Source of the DNA: Dinochytrium kinnereticum
Lineage: Eukaryota; Chytridiomycota; Chytridiomycetes; Chytridiales; Chytridiaceae
Length of the DNA: 64,000 nt
NCBI GenBank assembly: GCA_027604005.1
Contig: JADGJT010000010.1
Span: 62,001-126,000, forward strand
Direction: 5' to 3'
Positions 24,601 through 35,205 of this stretch are shown piece after piece. The translations under genes and the position numbers were made by a program. Numbering within the stretch: position 1 is the stretch's first letter; each line of letters opens with the position of its first letter. The notes under the pieces are model-generated. The model was not told where the DNA came from and did no database searches. It was given only the letters and a program-made list of their open reading frames with translations.

Positions 24601-25165
24601 ATCAGGTATCTTTTCCCCATTTTAATTTTCATTCGTGCTAAACGAAACAAAATAATAGGATGCTACGAAATCCACTCCCACATCTCCTCAATTCCGCCCC
24701 CTCGTCTCCGCTGACCTCCGAATTGCCGTCTTCTTCCTCCTCTTCGTCAATGTAGCTTTCTTCGGCACCGGCAACATAGCCTCTGTCTCCTCCTTCTCCC
24801 TGGAATCTGTCTACCGTTTCACAACGGTCTTCAACCCATTCCTAATGGCCGCTCTTCTTCTCATGAAGATATGGGTTCCCTTTTTCCTTCTCTCTGCGGT
24901 GTTTGGAGTGTTATCACGATCTCTTGATTTACCTGCGTTTAGCTTATTCTTGGTCGTGCTGTCGACTACGGATGTGATGACGCTGAATTTCTTTTTCTTG
25001 GTTAGGGATGATGGGAGTTGGTTGGAGATTGGGACCACCATTAGTCATTTTATTATCGCAAGTGCTTTTATTGTTTTTCAGATAGTGTTGTTCAGTGTAG
25101 GGCACTTTTTGGTCGGGAAGGTGCTTATTCCACCGATTGGAAGGAAAGGGAAGAAGGCGCTGTAG
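21626..25165 (+). CDS. mcd4: GPI ethanolamine phosphate transferase 1 (Mcd4/PIGN)
   Basis: The proposed first exon, MISIEG from the ATG at 21626, joins through a GTTGGT...ATTCAG intron to [20 protein letters not shown], the N-terminal membrane anchor. The luminal alkaline-phosphatase-like domain follows: [27 protein letters not shown] (metal ligand), [19 protein letters not shown] (nucleophile Thr), [16 protein letters not shown] and [18 protein letters not shown]. Then come [20 protein letters not shown] and many transmembrane segments, ending [45 protein letters not shown] and a basic GRKGKKAL tail at 25165. The enzyme adds ethanolamine phosphate to the first mannose of the GPI precursor in the ER. 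The basic tail resembles an ER-retrieval lysine signal. All metal-site motifs are present. The first exon is the least certain join. Confidence 0.95.
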
Positions 25166-25851
25166 ACAGGCCATTAATGATTATGTTTGAACCTAGAAAC
25201 TTTTGGGACGAAAACAAGTAAAGAAAAAATCAGGTGTTGGATTATTCAGTTTCAAAAGTGAGGTCCTTATTGGGACCAAATGTATCTAAGGAGATAAATC
25301 CAAAACTCGAAAGAATTCAATCAATCATTTTTATTAAAGGATTAGAATAAATAGAAGAGAAGGAAGATGAATGAGCTCAGAAATGAAGTTCTCGTCTTCC
25401 TCGAAAGCCAAAAGAGGCAAAAGAGTAGGTGCAGCGGTTCTTCATTGTAATTTCATCACAGCCCGAGGGGTAATATGCAGATTTCAAACAAGTGAATAAT
25501 GAAACAAGGGAAGAGGGTGGTAAGGATTCGCGTTGAAGAAATGATCATGAGGATAGGGGATAGACAAGCTGGATCAAGAGAGAACATGGTCGGATGCAAG
25601 AGAATGAACAGCGCCGTAAGGATCAGAAGGCGAGGTTCATCAGCGCAGACGAGACGAGAAAGAAGTTCTCATCTGGGCTGGAGAAAGACGACCTCTACTG
25701 TTAAAGCGTCGTTCGTCCCATCCAAGATCCAACTCTGGACGGAATGACTGAAGAAAAAAAGAAAACGAAATAAATAATTCTAATACATTTCAGCATTTCA
25801 AACCCACAGATTGTCCCACCACCACCACCAATTGACCATTCACTCCTGGAC
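25166..25851. other. Intergenic between mcd4 and cfd1
   Basis: AT-rich at first, then purine-rich. No gene is supported. A CAC run at 25816-25830 lies in the presumed Cfd1 leader. The region presumably holds the mcd4 3' end and the cfd1 promoter. Confidence 0.4.
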
Positions 25852-26885
25852 ATGGCCACCTCTGGCGTCTCAAACATCAAGCACATCGTCCTTGTGCTCT
25901 CCGGCAAAGGCGGCGTGGGCAAGTCAACCGTCACAACCGAACTCGCTTTAAGTCTGTGGAACAATGGAGAGAAGAAAGTCGGCATCCTTGATGTGGATTT
26001 AACAGGGCCTTCCATGCCCAGGATGCTGGGGATTCAGAGTAAGCAGGTTCATCAGGGATCGAGTGGTTGGGTACCTGTTTGGGCTGATGAGAAGGGGACA
26101 ATTAGATGTATGTCTATTGGATTTTTGTTGAAGGGGAAGGATGATGCGGTTATCTGGAGAGGGCCTAAAAAGACTGGTTTGTTTTTTTGTTCTTTGTTGA
26201 GGTCGAAAAGTCTTCACCCAGTTTACTTACAGTTTCCTCCTCTATCTGTATGCTTTCTGTTCGGTGGTTTTAGCTATGATCAAGCAGTTTATTGAGGATG
26301 TGGTGTGGGGAGAACTGGATTACCTCATTGTCGACACGCCTCCTGGAACAAGTGACGAACACATCTCTCTCGTCGAATATCTGAAAGAGTACAACCCCGA
26401 TGGGGCCGTTTTAGTAACAACACCGCAGGTACGATTTAAGCTTTTAAGAAGCAGCCGATCAAGTGTTTAACGTATTTGTCATCAGGCAATCTCAATACTG
26501 GACGTCAGAAAAGAGCTGAGTTTCTGTAAAAAAGTCGGCATACGAGTCTTGGGTATCATTGAGAACATGAGTGGATACGTTTGCCCTCATTGCGCTGTAT
26601 GTTTTCCATCTTTTCCATCTCTCTCCAAGCATCTAAACTTGAATACTATTCATTCGTCAACAGGAATGCACAAACGTGTTTTCAAAAGGCGGAGGTGAGA
26701 AACTCGCCAAAGAGCACGATCTGCCTTATTTGGGAAGTGTTCCGATTGACCCAGCTTTGGTGAACATGATTGAAGCTTCGGAGGGTGGCATTATTGGTAA
26801 TTTTGAAAAGTCGGCGTTATATCCCATTTTTAAGAAGATTGCGGAGGATGTACATTCAACCTGTAGTGCTACTAGTGAGTCGTAA
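25852..26885 (+). CDS. cfd1: Cytosolic Fe-S cluster assembly factor Cfd1 (NUBP2)
   Basis: Four exons (25852-26176, 26274-26428, 26486-26596, 26664-26885) sum to exactly 270 codons plus stop. Visible are the deviant Walker A ([12 protein letters not shown]), the switch region [14 protein letters not shown], Walker B-like [15 protein letters not shown], and the C-terminal cluster motif [15 protein letters not shown], followed by [19 protein letters not shown]. Cfd1 pairs with Nbp35 as the scaffold of the cytosolic iron-sulfur assembly machinery. There is no N-terminal four-cysteine ferredoxin-like extension, which separates it from Nbp35/NUBP1. All expected residues are present, and it has the usual length. 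Confidence 0.96.
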
Positions 26886-27551
26886 CGGCCATGTAGAAAG
26901 ACGCGATTCATGTACCTCCTTGTCTTTCTTCTAGTAGACGGCTCCTTTTGATCCCTTTCTTCACTTAACCCCTGATAATAATACAATATCGCATTCTTCA
27001 ACAAACTGCAGTGATTATTTCATACCAGTTGATAGAGCATACATAACTCGGACTAAACACTTTGAGAACCAACATCATGCATTTGACGATAATGAGGCGA
27101 AGAGTGAAAAGCAGGAAAACTGTGTGGGCCCACAACGTTAGAGTGATGACACAAACAACACAGTTGAAAACATTCAATCAAATTACTGAAGAAAACCACT
27201 TCATCAATCAATCATAATCAAAAGAAACAAAAACCTGGGCGAGAGAGGGGAAAGGCAGTTTAAGAAATATACAAGAGAGAACGGGGGAGGACTCAAGGTG
27301 TACGAGTAACGGCCGAACAAACACATGGCCTGGTATCCCGCAATGCAATTTAGAGTGTGGGAGGATTTACTGATGCTACGAGGGGAAATACCAAAAAAAT
27401 ATTGAGAGAAAACATAAATAGAATACGTGGTTGTGGGATTAAGACGGGGCTCGGGGAGGGTGGGGGGACTCAGACAAGAAAAAGAACTGTGGCAAAAACG
27501 GGGGACTAGGGGGAATAAAAGAGGGTCAGGACTGGATAACGATTTGCGAAA
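26886..27551. other. Intergenic between convergent genes
   Basis: A-rich and then G-rich stretch between the convergent cfd1 and zinc-knuckle genes, presumably both 3' untranslated regions. No gene or RNA was recognised. Confidence 0.4.
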
Positions 27552-28878
27552 TCACATCAATTGAGCTGGCATGAACCTTCGCCTTGGACATGTGTAAATC
27601 CAGTGCCCAGGAACTGAGCAGATCTTGCAGATATAGGAATCGGGTGGCATGGGGGTTGAGGGCTTCATGTGATTAAAGTTGCATTGCTGGATCCTGAATA
27701 GAAAAAGAGCATTATTAGCTTTCGGAATAGTCTTTCCAAAAAAAAGAATAATGACTGACAACGAATGGAAAAGCAAGAAACAAGCAGTCAACTCACCAAT
27801 GCCCAGCGACATTGCACTTTCTGCAGATGTACCCCTCGGGAGGTGCCGATGGCCTGATCTCCTTCTTGATTCTTGCAGCACTGGATGGCTCAATAAACGA
27901 GCTGTTCTGCAGATACTTTGCCTCGGTGACATTGCTCAACAAAAACTGTCTCCCAGTGTAAGGATTGATAGCACAGGCAGGCGATGTGTCTCTCCGCTTC
28001 TCCCTATACAGAGAGCAGTTCTTGAGCCAGTGACCTTCAACGAAGCTGAGAAAGGGGTTAGCGTTGGCATGGGTGGCATGTCTATTGCAGCAAAGGTGGT
28101 AGGCAGGGATTGTCAAATTGCTTACCAGAGTTTGCAAATGTAACCTGATGGAGGAGAGTTTGAGAAGGGGTTACCACGAGTTGACGACGAGGCGTCCGCG
28201 GCGGTGTTGGTGGAGGCAGGGGTTGGTGCGGTGGGGGAGCCATCAGACAGCGAGTTGCCTGAAGTTTGGGTTGGGAAGATATTTTCTGCGGTTAGGAACG
28301 GATTAAGAATCAATCTGTAAACAAAAGAATAACAAACCTCTGTCATCAACGTAAAGTGGCTGCAGCTCTGACTGCATTCGGAGACCCCTAAACGTCTCTT
28401 CCTCCTGCATCAAAGCAGCAATATGCCTCATACGGTTGTACTGGTTGACATCACTGCTGTTCTGGTAAGAATAGTCTTGAAGGTGTCTGTCCATGTCTCC
28501 ATTCCAATAAGTACCATTGGCCGATATCTCTGGCCTTGGAAACCCATACTTTGCGTTATCCATGTCTGTCTTGGCTGCCATCCCATATTCCATGTGGGTT
28601 GGATGGGATTGTCCAGTGCTAGTCAGGGCCCAGACTCCGTTTGCATGGACCATGATTGTCTTCGAGGCTGGGAGTTCGTGTAGCTTGGTTGGTGACAGAG
28701 ACTTTAGGGAGTCTTGCAGAGAGTCAGTGGTCTGGTGGTTGTGAATCGATAGTTTGCGGCGAAGGTGTTCCGCAATGTCGACTGCGCACTGAGGTTCTCT
28801 ACTGTTGGTGATTGTGTTTGTTGGTGCTGATGTTGTCGGGAAGGATGGTGATGCCCCGAATGTTCCACTTGTTATCAT
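27552..28878 (-). CDS. Protein with three CCHC-like zinc knuckles
   Basis: Four exons are proposed. The N-terminal half is Ser/Thr/Asn-rich without a recognised fold (MITSGTFGASPSFPTTSAP to LYVDDR). The C-terminal half carries three evenly built zinc knuckles: GYICKLCFVEGHWLKNC, GYICRKCNVAGHWIQQC and SYICKICSVPGHWIYTC, each CxxC...GHW...C. Both knuckles 1 and 2 are split by an intron inside the motif, and each join restores the pattern exactly. The YICKxC-GHW style resembles knuckles of RNA 3'-processing and splicing-linked proteins. An RNA-binding role is inference. Between knuckles 1 and 2 is PYTGRQFLLSNVTEAKYL. The stop is at 27552. Confidence 0.8.
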
Positions 28879-29964
28879 TTGGACGGGACGGGGTTGTGAG
28901 TAGGCTTTATAGCACCGGTCGTCTTTTTTTTTTTCTTTGAAAGGGTGCAGGTTTTAAAATTATGCAAATGAGCAAAGGTGGAAGAACAGCAGCAGCAGCA
29001 GCAATAATAAAATAAAGAGGTTTTAATCCAGTAAACAGGTGGTTGAATTGGTGGATTTGGAGCAGATCGACGTGACAGGATGTTTCCTGTTAACTGAGCA
29101 GTATAATGTGACCGTTTGAGAAGCGGGAACCCAAAGCAAGGGAAGGGGTGATCACCGCTGATTCGCCCTCTGTTTGTTGTGTTTGAGCACTCACGAGGTG
29201 TGCCAGCTGTCAGGTGAGGAGGGATGCCGCCCAATCAGCAGCGCTCCTCTGCTCCTCGGAAATAAAACAAAATTGAAAAAATGAAAGTTGATTCGGACTT
29301 GCTTTTCGAGGTCAGCAGTTGGTTTGTTTGACCTTCCTGATCGCGTGAGCAATGCAAAAAAACGCCAGAAGTTGAAACGCTGGGCACCTTCCCTTGCCAA
29401 CAAATAACATTAATAAATGAGTGAACATCATCTGCCTTTAATTGCTGCTGGAAAAGCCTGCTGCTGAATTGAAACTCTCTTTCTTTCTTTCTTCCTCTGC
29501 TCAATATTCATAGCATTATTGGCGTAAGGTCAACTGAGCCGCCCCACCACTGCCCTCGCGGCATGGCGCTGTCACATCATGGGAATCACTATTTAATAAT
29601 CAGAACCTGAAACCGTCAGGCATCTTCTTGCATCCTTACTGCATGAGGTGTTCTGGGATGCTGGCGGTGCTGGCAGAGGCCGGAAGACCTCGCTTAGTCA
29701 ATGCAGAAGGTCTTATTTAGCAATTGTCTCCACTATACATTGATGGTCCTGATGGCTTGGGTCATGGTGTTTGAATATTGGGATGTTTAAATTGCTTTGC
29801 AGCTTGCCTACTTTGATGAAGGCACATTTGATCTGCTTTACCGATAAGCTGCAGTGACTTCATCCAACCTGCGTTGAAGGGATTAATCGACCTTCAACAG
29901 TGGGGACGGCCGTCCATCGCCTCATCCTCAATGACGGACTCGCTCTTGCACAACCTTGTGGCAA
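28879..29964. other. Divergent intergenic region with microsatellites
   Basis: Lies between the zinc-knuckle gene (minus) and the MscL-type gene (plus), so it contains both promoters. It holds an AGC run near 28989-29003 and a TTTC run near 29480-29494. A short ATG frame at 29932 (MTDSLLHNLVANDFVF) ends after 24 codons and may be an upstream ORF of the channel gene. Confidence 0.45.
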
Positions 29965-31354
29965 ATGATTTCGTTTTTGAGCAGCTTCGTCAGCAGCCAC
30001 TCTGAGCACTCGCCTCCAACCGATCGGGACTGTTTGCGTCCAGGATTCAATTCAAATGTTCAAAAGAACCCAGCGGATGCAGCTGCAACAACAACAAGAA
30101 TGACGGCCACCACGATTCCCGACCACATCCCCAAATCAGTTCTCCACATCACAAAATCGATACCATCCCAAACAACACACGCGAAGACTGACATCACCGA
30201 GCCCCATCACTGCAGCAATCACCTGCATAGAAGACATCGACTCCTTAGAGACTGCCATGACGAAATAACTTCCGTGGCTTCTGGGTCGACGCAATCAGTA
30301 GCTGTGTCGACCACTCTAACAGCCATCTCCGCCACACCAGCGCCAATGCGTTCTTCCGAATCTCTTAACCTCATTGATGCATCGAAATCTGGTGGTGCCG
30401 TGACAGGAGGGAGTGATAGTCAAAATGGGGGACAGCTGAGAACGCCGAGGCCAAATTCTGTGATTGATCTTTTGCTGGATCAGGTTGAGGCTGGGCCCGC
30501 AAAGGCGCCAATGGCCTATTGGCATCAGTTTAAACGATTTGTTATTCAGACGAGGGTCTTGGAAACTGGGGTTTGTTTTCTCTGCTTTTGTCATCCTTTA
30601 GTGTTGTATTGTTAGTCCTTTGGTTTTTGTTATTTGTTTTTTAAGGCAAGGAATGGGCTATGTTCTTTCGCGAAATTAGGAATCTAAAAATCAAAACATA
30701 AAAGGTGGGTGTGATTGTTGGAAGAGCTTTCCAAGAAGTGGTTCGGAGCTTTGTGAATGATCTTTTTGTGCCGCCCATCGCAGCCATCGCCGGTACGTCT
30801 TCATTTCATACTAGTCCTCCTCATGTTCTAAAATAAGTTGACATCAAAAAGGAGATCGCGTTTCAAATAAGTTTTTGGTGCTGAGACAAGGAAGGACGAA
30901 AGGAAAAAAGTTTAAGACGGTTGAAGAGGCATTTGCGGACGGTGCCATCACTCTGAATTACGGACGCTTTGTCCATCAGTCTATCAATTTCTTGGCAGTT
31001 GGTTTGAGTGTTTACTGGTTTTTGCGGGGTAAGTCTGGTATTTTTCTCTGCTGCAAATTCGCCTTTTGGATGTTGTGGCCATTGAAAAAAAAAAAAAAAA
31101 ACACACAGAAGGTTTACACATGTTCAAAGATTCATCTCTTAATCGAATCCCATGCATGCCTTCCTCCATTCTCCCAAACAGTCCTGAAGAATTTTTTCGA
31201 ATGGCGAGCAGACCCTCATGATCGCCGCCCATGCCCCAAATGCCTCTCTGATATCCCTAAAAAGGCCGAACGATGCGCATTCTGCGGTTCGGATATTCCC
31301 GTCTCTAATCGTGATGCGGTGGCGTCAGGTCGCGATCGTAGCATTGAAGGTTGA
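29965..31354 (+). CDS. MscL-type mechanosensitive channel with Ser/Thr-rich N-terminus and zinc ribbon
   Basis: Four exons (29965-30570, 30705-30792, 30852-31028, 31182-31354) sum to 347 codons plus stop. After about 190 residues of low-complexity Ser/Thr/Pro sequence comes the MscL core: HQFKRFVIQTRVLETG, then VGVIVGRAFQEVVRSFVNDL and FVPPIAAIAG (helix 1 and its end), a basic loop, and YGRFVHQSINFLAVGLSVYW (helix 2). The C-terminus has paired CxxC motifs, CPKCLSDIPKKAERCAFCGS, a zinc-ribbon pattern that also occurs at the end of some bacterial and fungal MscL proteins. MscL opens under membrane tension to release solutes in hypo-osmotic shock, relevant to a freshwater life stage (inference). 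The start is uncertain, because other in-frame ATGs lie downstream in the unconserved part. Confidence 0.85.
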
Positions 31355-31463
31355 TGTTTGGTCGTTCAGGTTAAGTTTTTGGCCGTGTTGAACAAGCCAC
31401 CTTTTTTATTAATATTTTTATTATTATACTGAACGATGCAAATAAAAAAGTTTTTATTGCGCC

Positions 31464-34229
31464 ATGACATACAGTTTGATAACCAACATTGGGATTGCTG
31501 CCGTTGGGGGTGTTGGCATTGCGGCGTTCATATGGTCTTTGGTGCATCCAAGACATGACGACCGAAGCAAGATTCCAGGTCCAAAAGGGCATTGGCTTGT
31601 TGGTGTTTTGCCGGATCTCATAAAGTAAGTGGAATTATGGCCTGATATGCACATCAGAGGTGGTCCAGAGAAAAAAAAAAGGCTCACTGATAATCTCCTT
31701 GCTTTTTGGTCGTTTGCATCTGCTGTAAAGGCACTCCACAGCCAACAACATCAATGAATGGTTTACGGGGATTCATGAAGTTTATGGAAAGATTGCTTAC
31801 GCTTGGTCACCCGTATCCGAGTTTCTGTTGATTGCTGATCCAGCGTTAGTTGCGAAGTATAATGCTGATTCGGAGACGTTTCCTAGGTAAGAGTGGGCTT
31901 TTGCCAATATCTCTTTTTCCTTTTTCTTTTTTGTGCTTAGGTTGCTTGCGGCGAACGATGTGCCTATCATTGAATATTCTTCGTTGTTGCCATTTTTATT
32001 ATTAGGGGGACCGTTTTCATGGACGTTGCAGAGTAAGCGCTCGGACTCTCCATCGACCTTATTCTCACACTAATCTCAACCAATATTTCCACAATACCAG
32101 AGGCATCTTTGATACGGTAAGACACTTAAAATCACCAGTCAATAACCTCTTTCTAACCTCCTCTATCTCGCTACTAAAAACTAACTTTCATAGGCTCTTT
32201 TTGTGATCCCAAAGTAACTTCACCATTTTTAGGAGACTATTCTCTTCTAACAAACCACAACAAACAAAAAAACCAACCTATAACAGCACGGACCCAAGAT
32301 GGAAACCTCACCGCCGGATCCTTAGTCAAGGCTTCACCCCCCTTCACCTTCGCTACGGGTTCGAGGTCACGATGAAGGTCATTGATAAGCTTCTTGATAA
32401 ATGGGATGACGGGAGAGATAAAGACGGCGTCGCGAGAGTGGAACTTCGAGAGGTATTATCTCCTCACTAAATGCTTCAATCTTACCTTTTCGTGTTTGTG
32501 TTTGTTGGGGGGAATGAATAGTCTATGATCAATGTGACGCTGGATGTTATCGGCCACATGCTTTTCAGCAAAGACTTTTCGGAGACCCGTCGAGATGGTC
32601 AGGAGGATGGGTTGGTTCAAACGCTTCGTGAAATGACGGACACAGTTTTGAAGCGGTCTGGGATTCCACGGTGGTTATGGGGAGTCGCCGGGGTGGTTAG
32701 TTTGTTTTTTGTTTTTTTTTGTTTGTCTGTTTAATTGTTGTTCCGTAAACTTTTTTTAACGAGGTATCTTTTTTCTCTGTTTTAGGGGTTAGGAAAAAGC
32801 CGTGAGTACACAGGTAAAGTATTTGCTGTGATGGATGGGTTTATTGAGGAGAAGAAGGAGAGACGAAGAAGCGGTGAGAAAGGAGGGGAGAGGAGGGATG
32901 TGACGGATATATTGTTGGATGCTGTTGGGGAGGGGATAGTTGAGGAGAAGGATATGAGAGGGGAGCTTTTGGGACTGCTTTTTGCAGGGCATGAGTGAGA
33001 ATCTTTTCTCCTTCTTCTTCCTTTATCTCGTTTTTTGTTGTTTTGTCTATGCTTTTGTCGTCTTTTCTGTTGAACGAGCTTCATTATCATTTTTCGCGTG
33101 TTGCAATATAATGTGCGGGATACTCTTTCTTTCTTCCCCCCCCCTTTTCCAACTTTAGTTTAATTAACCCTTCCCTTTTCTACCTCCCATCTTCGTTTCA
33201 GCACCACCGCTCATGCCATCACCGCTGCCGTTTATCATCTTTGTGCTAACCCAGATGAGGCCAATCTACTGCTTGACGAGATCGAATCTATTATTGGGTT
33301 GGACGGTTCGCCCACCTATGAAAACCTCAAAGATTTCAAGTGAGCTAATCGTCCCATCTTTTCAAAACCTCTTTTCTTACTTTCTACACTTCTCTCACAA
33401 GTCCTATCAGTCCCTTGTCCTTCCAAAACCCTCCTCAACCACTTTCATCTATACCCCCCGACTAAACAAACCCTTCCAAAAAAAAAAAAAAAGATATCTC
33501 GACGCCTATTTGAAAGAGACCCTCCGACTTCACCCCGCTACCGTCAATCTTCCGCGAGTGGCCTCCCGAAACGTCTTGGTTGAGGGGTACAAGATCCCGA
33601 AAGGCACTCCCGTGTTCTTGGATCAGACCTGGCCGATGAAGGCGGAGGAGTATTGGGGTGAGGATGCTAAGGTTTTTAGACCGGGACGCTGGGTTCAGGA
33701 GGGATTTAGAAATGTTGAAGGGGCTTATCTTCCTTTTGGGGGTGGTGGCATGGTTTGTGAGTATCTTTATATTGTTATTTTTATTATGATTTTGTTTGTT
33801 TGTTTGATTTTGTTTTGCAGGTTGGGGGTTGGATTGAGGAACTTTCTTTCTTTTTTTTTTTTTTTTTGGGAGGGAAGTTGGTTGGGCATGAAGGTTATTT
33901 GCTCACTTTTGTTCTCTCTCTTTCTTCTGCCCTCTCACACGAAAACAGGTCTTGGAATGAAACTTGCGTACATTGAAGCAAAGGTAAGAAACATCCTTTT
34001 CCCCCTGATTCCCTCCCACTACCTACCTCTTTCATTTGGTTTTTCATTAGCTATTTGTTGCTGAAGGAACGCGGATCTGACAACATCACTGCATCCTTGA
34101 TTCTAGGTTGTTCTGATCCGCCTGCTTCAGAGGTTCAACCCGGCACTTCGAAAAGATTTTTCGCCTGTTAAAACGTTTTTTTTAACGTGCGGGTTCAAGT
34201 CTATGGAGGTTGATCTTGAGAGACGGTGA
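31464..34229 (+). CDS. Cytochrome P450
   Basis: The N-terminal membrane anchor (MTYSLITNIGIAAVGGVGIA) and proline hinge (KIPGPKGHWLVG) are followed by the C-helix WxxxR (WKPHRR), the I-helix LLFAGHETTAHAITA with AGxxTT, the K-helix KETLRLHP with ExxR, FRPGRW, and the heme loop FGGGGMVCLGMKLA. About ten exons are needed; the heme cysteine codon is split by an intron (GTT T / GT CTT). The stop is at 34227. In the heme loop the usual Arg two residues before Cys is Met. Substrate and clan are not assigned, although the loop and C-terminus (MKLAYIEAKVVLIRLLQRF) resemble microsomal fungal P450s. The short exon around 32101-32117 is the weakest join. Homopolymer-rich introns make several boundaries approximate. 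Confidence 0.88.
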
Positions 34230-35205
34230 TCCATTCCACCTTTTCTTTCTATCTTTTTAATCTTTTTTTTTTCTTCTTCATGGACATCGTTGCTGGGGTT
34301 TCTGGTTTTGTGGGGGATTTTGGTGAGATTAGTTAGGGGTGTGGTGGATTTCTTTCTTTCTTTGTTGTTTGTAGACGGGTTTCTTTCTTTTGAGTTTGTT
34401 CCTATTCTTCGTTTCCTTACATGAGCTTTTGACTGAGTTTCATCTTCATGGATACGTATGGGTCACGAGGCAATCGTAATTTTACTTGTTGAAATTTGAT
34501 GGTTCAGAGCCACGTTGCTGATGTAACAGAAGCATAAATGGCCTGGGACTTAAAAGGAAAAACGTGACTTATATATATATCTTCATGCAAACCAAGCAAA
34601 CAAATCCTCTGGTCCCGATTCGAAGAGAGGCTTCCTTACTTCCATCTTAATTTCGGTCAATAAAAAAGAAAGGAATAGAATATAAAAAAAAGGAAACGTT
34701 GCCACGGACGAAAAGGTAAGGACAAAAAAGGAAAGAGAGAAGATGTATGCGCAAAACATTATTACAAAAACCAACCGAGAAAAAGATGAGGAAAAAAAGA
34801 GAAACGAAAAAAAAAAAAAAAGACTGAAAAAAGAAAGAAAAATATGATTCCACCAATGAAAAGAAGACCCACAAACAAACGAGAGGATGAAGAAGAAAAT
34901 ATAAAGTGCATAGTTTTTTTTGAGGACGTTGAGGATGATGGCGCCGGAAGAAAAAGAAAGAAAAAGAAAAAACATAAGACACAGCCGCGTCAGTTTTGCG
35001 AATGGAGACCAACAAAAGCAAAAATAATAACGAGATACGCGTGATCCGTGAAGAAGCAAACCTTTGACATGCCTCAATTAAGGCAAATAATTTTCTTTAA
35101 AAAAAAAAAAAAGGACACAGAAGATGATGATGATACAATAAAGAACGAGATGCTTTCCCCCAAAACAAACCCCCCAATAATGAGGGGAAAAAATAATTAA
35201 AAAAC
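34230..35205. other. Intergenic between convergent genes, homopolymer-rich
   Basis: Between the P450 (plus) and the PH-domain gene (minus). Very rich in A and T runs and purine-rich repeats, with a short TA run near 34570. Long open frames on either strand here are compositional artefacts (runs of Phe/Ser or Lys/Arg). No gene is supported. Confidence 0.45.

Noticed and set aside
34583..35077. Long minus-strand frames rich in Phe/Ser
   Set aside because: They arise from A-rich homopolymer sequence read backwards, with no domain and no splice logic; likely 3' flank.
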